Source: an uncultured beta proteobacterium
GTDB lineage: Bacteria; Pseudomonadota; Gammaproteobacteria; Burkholderiales; Burkholderiaceae_C
Assembly (NCBI GenBank): GCA_903844215.1
Contig: CAIMSP010000012.1
Span: 22,471 to 86,470 of the forward strand
DNA length: 64,000 nucleotides
Direction: 5' to 3'
In this document: piece after piece, positions 37,612 to 46,209 of the stretch
Layout of the letters: each line of letters starts with the position of its first letter
How positions within the stretch are numbered: position 1 is the first letter of the stretch
Position numbers and translations under genes: made by a program
The notes under the pieces: generated by a model
What the model was told of the DNA's origin: nothing
The model's database searches: none
The model's input: the letters and a program-made list of their open reading frames with translations, nothing else

Positions 37612-38055
37612 GTGAAAGTCCTCGATCTTCAATGCGTGCAGCAGCACCGGTTCGAGGGCTGGTTCGCCTCAGAAGACGAATTCCAGCGCCAACTCCAAGC
37701 CGGTTTGCTGGAGTGTCCCTTGTGTGGCGCGACTTCGGTGAGCAAGTGTCTGAGCGCGCCGCGTCTGAACCTCGGTTCCGGGCGGGCCTCCTCAGCCGAG
37801 CCGGCTGAACCCGTCGTCGTCGCCTCCCCTGAGCCGGCAGTGCAAGCCCAATGGCTCAGCGCCTTGCGTCACCTGGTGGCCAGCACCGAAGACGTGGGCG
37901 AAAAATTTCCCGAAGAGGCGCGAAGAATTCACTACGGCGAGGTCCGCGAGCGAAGCATCCGCGGCGAAGCGAATGCCACCCAGCGGCGCGAGTTGCTGGA
38001 CGAGGGCATCATGGTCATGCCGCTGCCGAAAATGCTCAAGGATCCGCTGCACTGA
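37612..38055 (+). CDS. DUF1178 family protein
   Basis: The 147-residue protein begins with GTG at 37612 (MKVLDLQCVQQHRFEGWFAS after initiation) and has a CPLCG pair near residue 36 that could bind zinc together with upstream residues. The middle is a low-complexity Ala/Pro/Glu linker; the end, EARRIHYGEVRERSIRGEA, is the conserved DUF1178 core. Function is unknown. Its position directly after nuoN recurs in Burkholderiales, hinting at a link with respiration, though no direct evidence exists here. Confidence 0.85.
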   Translation: MKVLDLQCVQQHRFEGWFASEDEFQRQLQAGLLECPLCGATSVSKCLSAPRLNLGSGRASSAEPAEPVVVASPEPAVQAQWLSALRHLVASTEDVGEKFPEEARRIHYGEVRERSIRGEANATQRRELLDEGIMVMPLPKMLKDPLH

Positions 38056-38125
38056 GTGTCGCTGCCGCCAAGGCTGGGCAGCGCCCCGTGCCGCCTGCGG
38101 ATGGCCCGCTTTCAAAGCGCCCAAA

Positions 38126-38155
38126 CGACGGTGCGCCACAAGTGGCGCACCGTCG
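38126..38155. terminator. Perfect 14-bp inverted repeat between DUF1178 gene and rne
   Basis: CGACGGTGCGCCAC and its exact complement are separated by two bases. It lies between two converging genes. No T run follows on the plus strand; on the minus strand TTTG follows. It may terminate rne transcription or protect 3' ends, but a classical terminator is not proven. Confidence 0.45.
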
Positions 38156-38203
38156 GACTCCAAGGAATCTGGCCGCTGACGGCCAGTTCAATCTCAGCTT
38201 GGC

Positions 38204-41074
38204 TTAGTCATCCTGCCCCAACTGACGCTTGGTCTCCACCAGCACCAGCGGTCCTGCGTCCACGAGCACCACGGCGGGGCGCTCCCGCGCCACATGCACT
38301 GGCGCCGGGATGGCCGCCATCGCGGCTTGCGCGGCGGCGATCTTTTGGGAGTCGGAATTGACCCAGACCAGACCGGCTTGCTGCGCCACGTCGGCCAAGC
38401 TGTCCAGCGGCAGCACAAAGGCTTCAACCGGCGCCACGACCTGAGCCACCGGGGCTTGGACCGGTGCGGCTGCGACTTGAGCGGCGCCAGCAGGCGCAGC
38501 GGGTGCGTCCGCAAGCACGGCCACTTCAGGCGCTGGGTGTGTGTCCGCGCTCGCCACCAGCACCACAGCCTGGCTCACTTCAGCGCGGGGCTCTTCAGCG
38601 GCCGCTTGCGGCGTGGCAAAGGGCTCGCGCGCCATGCCTTCCTCGCTCGGACGCTCCGCGCGATCGCGGCCACCGCGGTGACGCGGGCGGCGCTCACGGC
38701 GCCCACCTTCTTGCGGCATCTCATTTTGTGCGCTGGCTTCGTCGCCCTGGCCCGGCAGCGCCGCAGCCGACAGCTCCTGGGCTGTGCCCTGGGCTTGGGA
38801 TTCACCGCTGGGCTGGACTGGCTCGCGTCCGGCGTCGGCCGCGAAGGGAGCGGCGTTGTCGCCGTTCTCGCTGCGCGCAGCGCGCTCGCCCCGGTTGCGA
38901 CCCCGGCCACCGCGCTCACCACGCTCGCCGCGTTCAGCACGCTCTGCACCGCCGCGAGCAGGACGATCCTGCCGCTGCGCCGCCAGGCGGGCTTCGTCCT
39001 CGGTCGCCGCCACGGTCGGCTGCACCTCGGCGCCGACGGCCGCCTGGGCATTCAGCGCGCGGACTTCGCCGTCGCGCTCATTGCGCTGACCCTGACCACC
39101 GCGCGGGCCGCGTCCACCGCGACCGCCACGGCCTTGACCTTGGCCCTGGCCCTGGGCTTCGTTGCGCGGCGCCTCATCGCGACCGCCGCGACCGCCTCGA
39201 CCTTCACCGCGGCCGTCGCCTCGACCTTCACTGCGTCCATCGCCACGGCCTTCGCCGCGACCACCTCGGGGTGGGCGTTGCTCGCGCTGCGCGTCCTTGG
39301 GCGTGCCTTGGGGCTTGGGTGCGACGGGTGCCGCTGCAGGGCTTGCGCCAAACAGGTTCTTGATCCAGCCGAAGAAGCCGGTTTCAGCCACCGCAGCGGG
39401 TGCTGCAGGCTTGGCCGCGACCGGCGCTGGCGCCACCGGTTTGACCACGGGCGGCGGTGCCTGCGGTGCGGGTTCGTCCGGCAGCACGCCCTTGATGATG
39501 GGCTCTTGCTTGTTGGCGCGCTCCTGCGAGCGGCGCGTCACGGTGGTCGGGTCTTCCATCACTTCGGCCAGTTTGTAGCTGGCCTCGATGTTGTCCAGGC
39601 GCGGGTCGTCGTGCTTCAGGCGTTCGAGCTTGTAGTTGGGCGTTTCCAGCGACTTGTTTGGCACCATCAGCACGTTGATGCGCTGCTTCATTTCGATCTT
39701 GGAAATCTCGGCGCGCTTCTCGTTGAGCAGGAAGGAGGCGACCTCGACCGGAACCTGGCACAGCACGGAGGCGGTGCTGTCCTTGAGCGACTCTTCCTGA
39801 ATCACGCGCAGGATCTGCAGCGCCGAGCTCTCGGTGTCGCGGATGTGGCCGGAACCACCGCAGCGCGGGCAGGGGATGGATGCGCCTTCGCTCAGCGCCG
39901 GGCGCAGGCGTTGGCGGCTCATCTCCATCAGGCCGAACTTGCTGATGGTGCCGAACTGCACGCGGGCGCGGTCCTGGCGCAGCGAGTCGCGCAAGCAGTT
40001 TTCCACGTCGCGCCGATTGCGGCTTTCTTCCATGTCGATAAAGTCGATCACGATCAGGCCACCCAGGTCGCGCAAACGCATCTGGCGCGCCACTTCTTCG
40101 GCGGCTTCCAAATTCGTGCGGGTGGCGGTCTCTTCGATGTCGCCGCCGCGGATGGCGCGCGCCGAGTTCACGTCCACCGAAACCAGGGCTTCGGTGTGGT
40201 CGATCACGATCGCGCCGCCACTGGGCAACTGCACCGTGCGGGCGTAGGCGGATTCGATCTGGTGTTCGATCTGGAAGCGGCTGAACAGCGGCGCGTCATC
40301 GCGGTAGCGTTTCACGCGCGCTGCATGTTCGGGCATGACGTGCGCCATGAATTGCTGCGCCTGTTCGTACACGTCGTCGGTGTCGATCAGGATGTCGCCG
40401 ATGTCGTGGTTGAAGTAGTCGCGGATGGCGCGAATCACCAGGCTGGATTCCTGATAGATCAGGAACGCGCCCTTGCCGGCCTTGGCCGCCCCGTCGATGG
40501 CGTTCCACAGCTTGAGCAGGTAGTTCAGGTCCCATTGGAGTTCGGGCGCGCTGCGGCCGATGCCGGCGGTGCGCGCGATGATGCTCATGCCGTTGGGGTA
40601 TTCCAACTGGTCCATGGCTTCCTTCAGGTCGGCCCGGTCGTCGCCCTCAATGCGGCGACTCACGCCACCACCGCGCGGATTGTTCGGCATCAGCACGACA
40701 TAGCGGCCGGCGAGCGAGACAAAGGTCGTGAGCGCCGCGCCCTTGTTGCCGCGCTCTTCCTTTTCCACCTGCACCAGCAGCGACTGGCCTTCGCGGATCG
40801 CGTCCTGGATGCGCGCCTGATTCGGCGACACGCCGGCAGCAAAATACTGGCGCGAAATTTCCTTGAACGGCAGGAAGCCGTGGCGGTCTTCGCCGTAGTC
40901 GACAAAACAGGCTTCCAGCGAGGGCTCGACGCGCGTCACCACGGCCATGTAGATATTGCCCTTGCGCTGTTCGCGCCCTTCGATCTCGATTTCGTAATCG
41001 AGCAGTTTTTGTCCATCCACAATCGCCAGGCGGCGTTCTTCGGCCTGGGTTGCGTTAATCAGCATCCGTTTCAT
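38204..41074 (-). CDS. rne: Ribonuclease E
   Basis: The 956-residue endoribonuclease organises RNA decay and rRNA/tRNA maturation. The catalytic half has the S1 domain (residues about 37-120), catalytic aspartates Asp301 (VSVDVN) and Asp344 (VIDFIDM), and the zinc-link cysteines 402 and 405 (CPRCGGSG). The C-terminal half is disordered: an amphipathic stretch [12 protein letters not shown] around residues 562-576 probably tethers it to the membrane, followed by Arg/Gly-rich repeats (about 601-665) and Ala/Pro-rich tail. The 5' leader is long, as expected for autoregulated rne. It is transcribed divergently from rluC. Confidence 0.96.
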   Translation of the reverse strand: MKRMLINATQAEERRLAIVDGQKLLDYEIEIEGREQRKGNIYMAVVTRVEPSLEACFVDYGEDRHGFLPFKEISRQYFAAGVSPNQARIQDAIREGQSLLVQVEKEERGNKGAALTTFVSLAGRYVVLMPNNPRGGGVSRRIEGDDRADLKEAMDQLEYPNGMSIIARTAGIGRSAPELQWDLNYLLKLWNAIDGAAKAGKGAFLIYQESSLVIRAIRDYFNHDIGDILIDTDDVYEQAQQFMAHVMPEHAARVKRYRDDAPLFSRFQIEHQIESAYARTVQLPSGGAIVIDHTEALVSVDVNSARAIRGGDIEETATRTNLEAAEEVARQMRLRDLGGLIVIDFIDMEESRNRRDVENCLRDSLRQDRARVQFGTISKFGLMEMSRQRLRPALSEGASIPCPRCGGSGHIRDTESSALQILRVIQEESLKDSTASVLCQVPVEVASFLLNEKRAEISKIEMKQRINVLMVPNKSLETPNYKLERLKHDDPRLDNIEASYKLAEVMEDPTTVTRRSQERANKQEPIIKGVLPDEPAPQAPPPVVKPVAPAPVAAKPAAPAAVAETGFFGWIKNLFGASPAAAPVAPKPQGTPKDAQREQRPPRGGRGEGRGDGRSEGRGDGRGEGRGGRGGRDEAPRNEAQGQGQGQGRGGRGGRGPRGGQGQRNERDGEVRALNAQAAVGAEVQPTVAATEDEARLAAQRQDRPARGGAERAERGERGERGGRGRNRGERAARSENGDNAAPFAADAGREPVQPSGESQAQGTAQELSAAALPGQGDEASAQNEMPQEGGRRERRPRHRGGRDRAERPSEEGMAREPFATPQAAAEEPRAEVSQAVVLVASADTHPAPEVAVLADAPAAPAGAAQVAAAPVQAPVAQVVAPVEAFVLPLDSLADVAQQAGLVWVNSDSQKIAAAQAAMAAIPAPVHVARERPAVVLVDAGPLVLVETKRQLGQDD
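39080..39270 (-). repeat. Degenerate tandem repeats coding for RGG/RGE-rich segment of RNase E
   Basis: Short repeating codon units encode alternating [19 protein letters not shown] and GGRGGRG-type sequence, with a GQGQGQGQG stretch. They are in frame and belong to rne. Such Arg/Gly tracts bind RNA and scaffold degradosome partners. Units vary in length and sequence, so this is not a CRISPR or noncoding satellite. Confidence 0.75.
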
Positions 41075-41597
41075 GGTGCATTACCTTTTCAATTCAAATC
41101 ATCACCTGCCCAATGCGGGCAAACGACGCCAGAACTGACGCTTTGAAACGAAAGGAATTGCCGGTGGGCCTCGACTCAAATGATGAGTCGTGGCGCAGGC
41201 GCGTGGAGTGGGGCGAGAGCTGGTAGCGCGTGTGGCTCCAGCAAATAAAGCGTTTCATGTCCAGACTCTGTGGAATCTGCAGGCCGACCCGCGCCCAAGC
41301 GCGGGGCGAAGACGCTCCGCTGGCACATTTGGATCAGGCACATCAACACAAACATTTCTTCTCTTTCTCGCCGTTGGTCCGCGCCAGAGATGGGATCTCT
41401 GACGCTTGGGGTATTCCGTATCGGTGTTTCAACGCGTCGGTGTTCCGTGTGAACTCCACGCCAGCGCAAGCATTTGGCTTGCGGTTTGCGTGTCAGAGCA
41501 CCCGGTGGCATCGACCTACTGGCGCGCGCATCTTCGTAAAAGGTGGTGAGGTGTGGACTAAACTCCAGAGTAATCAACCACTTACAGCGCAACGCTA
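41075..41597 (-). promoter_or_regulatory. Long rne leader / rne-rluC divergent promoter region
   Basis: This 523-base gap is unusually long here. On the minus strand it includes a 7-bp hairpin CGACTCA/TGAGTCG (41172-41190) near the rne start and, further up, a purine-rich ribosome-like site before an ATG at 41355 opening a 59-codon frame ending at 41176. E. coli rne has a 361-base leader whose hairpins bind RNase E for feedback control; a similar role is inferred. The rluC promoter must lie at the right end; no strong sigma-70 match was found for either direction. Confidence 0.5.
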
Positions 41598-42692
41598 GTG
41601 AAACACATTATAGAGGCAGCTTCGATCGACACGGAAACGCAGGCTCTACCTTCGGCGGGCGGCGCCTTGCCACAGGCCACGCAGCTCACGGTGGACGAAG
41701 AATCTGCCGGGCAACGGCTGGACAATTTCCTGATGCGCCACCTCAAAGGCGTGCCCAAGACCCATGTTTACCGCATCATCCGCAGCGCCGAGGTGCGGGT
41801 GAACAAGGGCCGGGTCTCGGCCGACACCCGGGTGCAGGCGGGCGACATCGTGCGCCTGCCGCCGCTGCGCGTATCCCAAAGCATGCTGGAAAAGGAGCAG
41901 GCCATGGCCGAGCACGTGGCCAGCGCCGCGCCGGCGCGGCAGTTCCCGATCCTGTTTGAAGACGACGATCTCATCGCGATTGATAAGCCCGCCGGCGTTG
42001 CCGTGCACGGCGGCTCGGGCGTGAGCTTTGGCGTGATCGAGCAGTTGCGCATGGCCCGACCCGGCGCTCCCTTCCTGGAACTGGTGCACCGGCTGGACCG
42101 CGACACCAGCGGCGTGCTGCTGGTGGCCAAGAAGCGCAGCGCGCTCAAGGCGCTGCAAGACCAGTTTCGGGCGCGCGAGACCGGCAAGACCTATCTGGCA
42201 CTGGTGGCCGGAAACTGGCCTTCCAACAAGAAGGTGCTGGACAAGCCCTTGCACAAATATCTGGACGCCGCCGGGGAGAGGCGCGTCAAAGTGGTCGCGC
42301 GCGACGACCCCGACGGCATGAAGTCGGTCACGCTGGTCAAGCTGAATCAGTCGGTGGCTGCCCCGCAGGGCGCGGCGCCGGGCGCCTTCAGTCTGCTGGA
42401 AGTGACGATCAAGACCGGGCGCACGCATCAGATCCGCGTGCACTTGGCAAGCGAAGGATTTCCGATCGTGGGCGACGACAAGTACGGCGATTTCGATTTG
42501 AACAAGGCGCTGCAAAAGAGCGGCTTCAAGCGCATGTTCCTGCATGCCTGGCGCCTGTGCCTGGTGCACCCCAGGACCAAGGAGGAACTGGTGCTGAGCG
42601 CCATGCTCCCGCCAGAATTGACCCCCTGGCTCAAGTCGCAGCCGGTTCTGCCCACTGCTCCACCTCAACCCATCGCCCCCTCCCATGACTGA
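41598..42692 (+). CDS. rluC: 23S rRNA pseudouridine synthase RluC
   Basis: The 364-residue protein has an N-terminal S4 RNA-binding domain (AGQRLDNFLMRHLKGVPKTHVYRIIRSAEVRVNKGR) and a RluA-type catalytic domain with HRLDRDTSG, catalytic aspartate at 169. RluC-type enzymes modify 23S rRNA positions 955, 2504 and 2580 (E. coli numbering). Initiation is at GTG 41598; no nearer ATG fits the S4 domain. The gene is divergent from rne, the usual arrangement, and its end overlaps the HAD gene by 8 bases. Confidence 0.9.
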   Translation: MKHIIEAASIDTETQALPSAGGALPQATQLTVDEESAGQRLDNFLMRHLKGVPKTHVYRIIRSAEVRVNKGRVSADTRVQAGDIVRLPPLRVSQSMLEKEQAMAEHVASAAPARQFPILFEDDDLIAIDKPAGVAVHGGSGVSFGVIEQLRMARPGAPFLELVHRLDRDTSGVLLVAKKRSALKALQDQFRARETGKTYLALVAGNWPSNKKVLDKPLHKYLDAAGERRVKVVARDDPDGMKSVTLVKLNQSVAAPQGAAPGAFSLLEVTIKTGRTHQIRVHLASEGFPIVGDDKYGDFDLNKALQKSGFKRMFLHAWRLCLVHPRTKEELVLSAMLPPELTPWLKSQPVLPTAPPQPIAPSHD

Positions 42693-43356
42693 CAAAGAAC
42701 GCGCGCGCCAATTCGACCTGGTGGTCTTTGATTGGGACGGCACGCTGTCCGACTCGACCGCCATCATCGTGCGCTGCATCCAGGCGGCCGTGCTCGACGT
42801 GGGCGGCGCCAGACCGAGCGACGTTGCGGCTTCGTATGTGATCGGCCTGGGGCTGATGCAGGCCCTGGCGCACGCCGCCCCCGATGTGCCGGTGCAGAAA
42901 TATCCCGAACTGGGTGCGCGCTACCGCCATCACTACCAGGCGCACCAGCACGACATCAGCCTGTTCGCCGGCGTTCTTCCCCTCTTGGAAGAACTCAAGA
43001 CGCGTGGCCACCAACTCGCCGTGGCCACGGGCAAGTCGCGGCGCGGCTTGAATGACGCCTTGCAGGCCGCCGAGCTCAGGGGCGTGTTTGACGGCTCGCG
43101 CACCGCTGACGAGACCGCCGGCAAGCCGGACCCGCTCATGCTGCAAGAACTGATGGCCGAGTTCGATGTTCGACCGCAGCGGCTGCTGATGATCGGCGAC
43201 ACCACGCACGACTTGCAGATGGCGCTGAACGCGGGCTGCGCCAGCGTCGGCGTGAGCTACGGCGCGCACGAGCCGCAGGCCCTGCACCCGCTGGCGCCGC
43301 GCTTTGTCGCGCCCAGCGTGGCCCAGCTGCGCGACTGGCTGTTGCACAACGCCTAA
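42685..43356 (+). CDS. HAD-family hydrolase, phosphoglycolate phosphatase-like
   Basis: The 223-residue cytoplasmic enzyme has the HAD motifs: I FDWDGTLSDS (nucleophile Asp15), II VATGKSRRG, III lysine in AGKPDP, and IV MIGDTTHDLQMA. The helical cap between motifs I and II fits the Gph-like subgroup. The true phosphorylated substrate cannot be told from sequence. It overlaps rluC by 8 bases and precedes the Rieske gene by 6, so rluC-HAD-Rieske-sppA is a likely operon. Confidence 0.88.
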   Translation: MTDKERARQFDLVVFDWDGTLSDSTAIIVRCIQAAVLDVGGARPSDVAASYVIGLGLMQALAHAAPDVPVQKYPELGARYRHHYQAHQHDISLFAGVLPLLEELKTRGHQLAVATGKSRRGLNDALQAAELRGVFDGSRTADETAGKPDPLMLQELMAEFDVRPQRLLMIGDTTHDLQMALNAGCASVGVSYGAHEPQALHPLAPRFVAPSVAQLRDWLLHNA

Positions 43357-43362
43357 GCCACG

Positions 43363-43737
43363 ATGGTCAAATCCATTCGCCTTTGCGCGTCGGGCGACTT
43401 GACGGAGTCGGGCCAGGCAATGGCCTTTGATGTCAGGTACTACGGCCAAGAAAGCAGGGGGTTTGCCATCCGCTTTCAGGGGCTGGCCTACGCCTACCTG
43501 AACCGCTGCACGCATGTGCCGATCGAGCTGGATTACCAGCCCGGACGCGTGTTTGACGACAGCGGGCAATGGCTGATGTGCGCCACGCACGGCGCCACCT
43601 ACGCGCCCAAAACGGGCGACTGCATGGGCGGGCCATGCCGTGGTGGCCTGGTCAGGATCGAACTGTCCGAGAGCGCGGGCGCGGTGCACTGGCATACTTC
43701 TGCCAAACTTCAACCTCCCGAGCGTCCCCATGAATGA
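43363..43737 (+). CDS. Rieske 2Fe-2S domain protein
   Basis: The 124-residue single-domain protein has the two Rieske boxes, CTH near residue 46 and CATHGATY near residue 68, giving the Cys2His2 ligands of a 2Fe-2S cluster, followed by GGPCRGG. There is no signal peptide or membrane helix, so it is not the bc1-type Rieske; it resembles small ferredoxin-like components. Its partner is unknown. It is embedded between the HAD phosphatase and sppA genes and overlaps sppA by 8 bases, suggesting coupled expression. Confidence 0.87.
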   Translation: MVKSIRLCASGDLTESGQAMAFDVRYYGQESRGFAIRFQGLAYAYLNRCTHVPIELDYQPGRVFDDSGQWLMCATHGATYAPKTGDCMGGPCRGGLVRIELSESAGAVHWHTSAKLQPPERPHE

Positions 43738-44737
43738 TCCCGTGCGAACCCACCAAGAATCCGAACCGCCTGCAATCCCGCCCGTGCCACCACAGGCGAA
43801 GGGCGCCGAGCAGCCGGGCTGGGAGCGCGCCACGCTGGAACGCCTGGCCTTTGCGGCGCTGAACGAACAAAAGGCCGCACGGCGCTGGACCCTGTTCTTG
43901 CGCCTGTCGTGGCTGGCGCTGTTTGTGCTCGCGGCCTGGGTCTTGTTGCATCGCGGAGCGAGCGGCGCCGACAAAAGCACGCCGCACACGGCCGTGGTGG
44001 AAATCAAGGGCGAGATCGCCTCGGGCGGGGAGGCCAGTGCCGACCTGATCGTCACGGCCCTGCGCAGCGCGTTCGAGGACGAGGGCGCGCAGGCGGTGGT
44101 GCTGCTGATCAACTCTCCCGGCGGCAGCCCGGTTCAGGCCGGTATCGTGAATGACGAAGTGCGGCGCCTCAAGGCCAAGCACAAGAAGCCGGTGTACGCC
44201 GTGGTGGAAGAATCCTGCGCCTCGGCGGCCTATTACATCGCCGTCGCGGCGGACAGGATTTTTGTGGACAAGGCCAGCATCGTCGGCAGTATTGGCGTGC
44301 TCATGGACGGCTTCGGCTTCACCGGCCTGATGGACAAGCTGGGGATCGAGCGCCGCCTCATGACGGCGGGTGTGAACAAGGGATTTCTGGATCCCTACAG
44401 CCCGCAGACCGAAACCCAGCGCGCTTATGCCCAGGCCATGCTGGACCAGATCCACAAGCAGTTCATCGATGTCGTCAAGACGGGTCGCGGTGCGCGCCTG
44501 AAGCAGACGCCAGAGACTTTCAGCGGCCTGTTCTGGAGCGGGGAGCAGGCGGTGGCGCTGGGTCTGGCGGATGAATTCGGCAGCCTGGACTTTGTCGCGC
44601 GCGAAGTCGTCAAGGCCGAGGAGCTGGTTGATTACACGGTGCGCGACAACGTCGCCGAGCGCCTGGCCAAGCGTTTTGGCGCTGCCATGGGCGAGGCCGC
44701 GGTGCACGCGCTCAAGACCGTGCCGGCGCTGCGCTGA
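43730..44737 (+). CDS. sppA: S49 family signal peptide peptidase
   Basis: The 335-residue inner-membrane peptidase has one N-terminal helix (about residues 52-70) and one S49 domain: VVEIKGEIASGG, LLINSPGGSPVQAG and SCASAAYYIAVAADRI with probable nucleophile Ser165, then SIVGSIGVL. This is the short form with a single domain, which forms oligomers and degrades cleaved signal peptides. It is the last gene of the rluC set. The ATG at 43730 overlaps the Rieske stop. Confidence 0.9.
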   Translation: MNDPVRTHQESEPPAIPPVPPQAKGAEQPGWERATLERLAFAALNEQKAARRWTLFLRLSWLALFVLAAWVLLHRGASGADKSTPHTAVVEIKGEIASGGEASADLIVTALRSAFEDEGAQAVVLLINSPGGSPVQAGIVNDEVRRLKAKHKKPVYAVVEESCASAAYYIAVAADRIFVDKASIVGSIGVLMDGFGFTGLMDKLGIERRLMTAGVNKGFLDPYSPQTETQRAYAQAMLDQIHKQFIDVVKTGRGARLKQTPETFSGLFWSGEQAVALGLADEFGSLDFVAREVVKAEELVDYTVRDNVAERLAKRFGAAMGEAAVHALKTVPALR

Positions 44738-44808
44738 CTTGGCTGCGGCGGGCGCGAGGCGCGCCGAGTCAGGAACGCGGGCTTGTTGCGCCTTGAAGAT
44801 TCAGACGC

Positions 44809-45588
44809 TCAGGCGCCGATGCAAAACACCACCGGCGTGTGCTTGTCCAGCGGGCTCGGGCGCTGCTTCCATGCGCTCACCAGGTCGCTTCGGATCTGTG
44901 CATTGGACAGCGTCAGGCCGCTGCTGATGGCCAGACGGGTCGATGGTTTGAGTGCGTGCAAAAGTGCATCGAGCATGGCGGCGTTGCGGTAAGGCGTTTC
45001 AATGAAGAGCTGGGTTTGCCCGGTTTGCAGCGCCAGGGTTTCGAGTTCACGGATGCGCTGACCGCGCGCCGCCGCGTCCTGTGGCAAGTAGCCGACAAAA
45101 GCAAAGTTCTGCCCGCTCAGGCCGCTCGCCGCCAGCGCCAGCAGCAGCGACACCGGCCCCACCAGCGGCACGACCTTGAGCCCCAGCGCGTGCGCGGCAC
45201 GCACCACCGAAGTCCCCGGATCGGCCACGGCAGGCATGCCCGCTTCGCTGATGAGGCCGATGTCGTGGCCTTGCAGCGCGGCACTCAACAAGCCCCGGGC
45301 GTCGAACTCGCCGCTGTGGTCGCCCTTCTTGTGCACTTCATGCGGCAGTTCCGCCATCTGCTGCTGCTGCAGCGCCACCGCCAGCGGATAGAGCTCGTGC
45401 ACCCGCTTCAGAAAAGCGCGTGTGGACTTGGCGTTTTCGCACACCCAGTGGCTCAATTGGGCCGCAACCTGCAAGGTCTGGGCCGGCAAGACGTGTTGCA
45501 AAGGGCTTGGATTGGCAACACCGAAATCCAGCGTCGCGGGAACGAGGTAGAGCGTGCCGCGAGCGGGCGCGGGCGAGGTCTGGTTCAT
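44809..45588 (-). CDS. SAM-dependent methyltransferase, RsmI-like (tetrapyrrole methylase fold)
   Basis: The 259-residue protein belongs to the tetrapyrrole methylase fold and resembles RsmI: GTLYLVPATLDFG at the start, GLISEAGMPAVADPG in the middle, PLVGPVSLLLALAASGL and FVGYLP. RsmI methylates C1402 of 16S rRNA, but the first strand here (LVPATL) differs from canonical RsmI (LVATPIGN), so this is a divergent paralogue. The ATG at 45588 overlaps the maf stop by one base (TGATG), so the two are coupled. The target is not known. Confidence 0.82.
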   Translation of the reverse strand: MNQTSPAPARGTLYLVPATLDFGVANPSPLQHVLPAQTLQVAAQLSHWVCENAKSTRAFLKRVHELYPLAVALQQQQMAELPHEVHKKGDHSGEFDARGLLSAALQGHDIGLISEAGMPAVADPGTSVVRAAHALGLKVVPLVGPVSLLLALAASGLSGQNFAFVGYLPQDAAARGQRIRELETLALQTGQTQLFIETPYRNAAMLDALLHALKPSTRLAISSGLTLSNAQIRSDLVSAWKQRPSPLDKHTPVVFCIGA

Positions 45589-46184
45589 CACAGCAGACGC
45601 GCCCCGGCGGCGCGCAGCATGGCACAGGTGCGGATCAGCGGCAGGCCGATCAAAGCCGTGGGGTCATCGCTCTGAATCGAGTCCAGCAGCGCGATGCCCA
45701 GGCCTTCGCTCTTGGCGCTGCCCGCGCAGTCGTAGGGCGTTTCGCGCAGCAGGTAGCTTTCGATCTCGGCGTCTGAGAGCTCGCGAAACTGCACCACCAC
45801 TGGCGCCAGCGCCACCTGTTCAAAGTTCAATTCCTGGCAGACCACGGCCACGGCGGTCTGAAAGACCACGGTCTGGCCACGCATGCGCTGCAGTTGCTCG
45901 GTGGCGCGCCTGTGGTTGCCCGGTTTGCCCAGGGCCTGCCCGTGCAAATCGGCAACCTGATCCGAGCCGATCACCAGCGCGCTCGGATGCAGCAGCGCCA
46001 CGGCCCGTGCTTTGGCCAGGGCCAGTCGCATCGCCATGGCGTGCGTGGCCTCGTTTGGCAAGGCGGTCTCGTCCACGTCGGGCGCGACGATGTCGAAGGG
46101 AATTCCCAGTCGCTGCAGCAGTTCGCGGCGGTAGCGCGAGGTGGAGCCCAGGATGAGGAGGCGGCCAGAATCGAAGGAGTTCAT
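45588..46184 (-). CDS. Maf family nucleotide pyrophosphatase (YceF-like)
   Basis: The 198-residue protein has the Maf core: LILGSTSRYRRELLQRLGIPF, DVDETALPNE, VIGSDQVADLHGQALGKPG and YDCAGSAKSEGLGIALLDSI. Maf proteins hydrolyse noncanonical or modified nucleoside triphosphates; the YceF branch prefers 7-methyl-GTP. The assignment to YceF rests on its position next to yceD-rpmF, as in E. coli, and on sequence flavour, not on a decisive motif. It is divergent from yceD. Confidence 0.88.
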   Translation of the reverse strand: MNSFDSGRLLILGSTSRYRRELLQRLGIPFDIVAPDVDETALPNEATHAMAMRLALAKARAVALLHPSALVIGSDQVADLHGQALGKPGNHRRATEQLQRMRGQTVVFQTAVAVVCQELNFEQVALAPVVVQFRELSDAEIESYLLRETPYDCAGSAKSEGLGIALLDSIQSDDPTALIGLPLIRTCAMLRAAGARLL

Positions 46185-46209
46185 GCGTCGATTCTCTTAC
46201 ACTGACGGC

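Noticed and set aside
39080..39270. Short regular repeats that could suggest a CRISPR or satellite array
   Set aside because: Repeat units are irregular, have no unique spacers, and are in frame with the RNase E Arg/Gly-rich tail.
38294..41146. 950-codon open frame on the plus strand opposite rne
   Set aside because: Its open state follows from rne codon bias; the protein has Ala/Thr repeats that simply mirror the RNase E Arg/Gly repeats.
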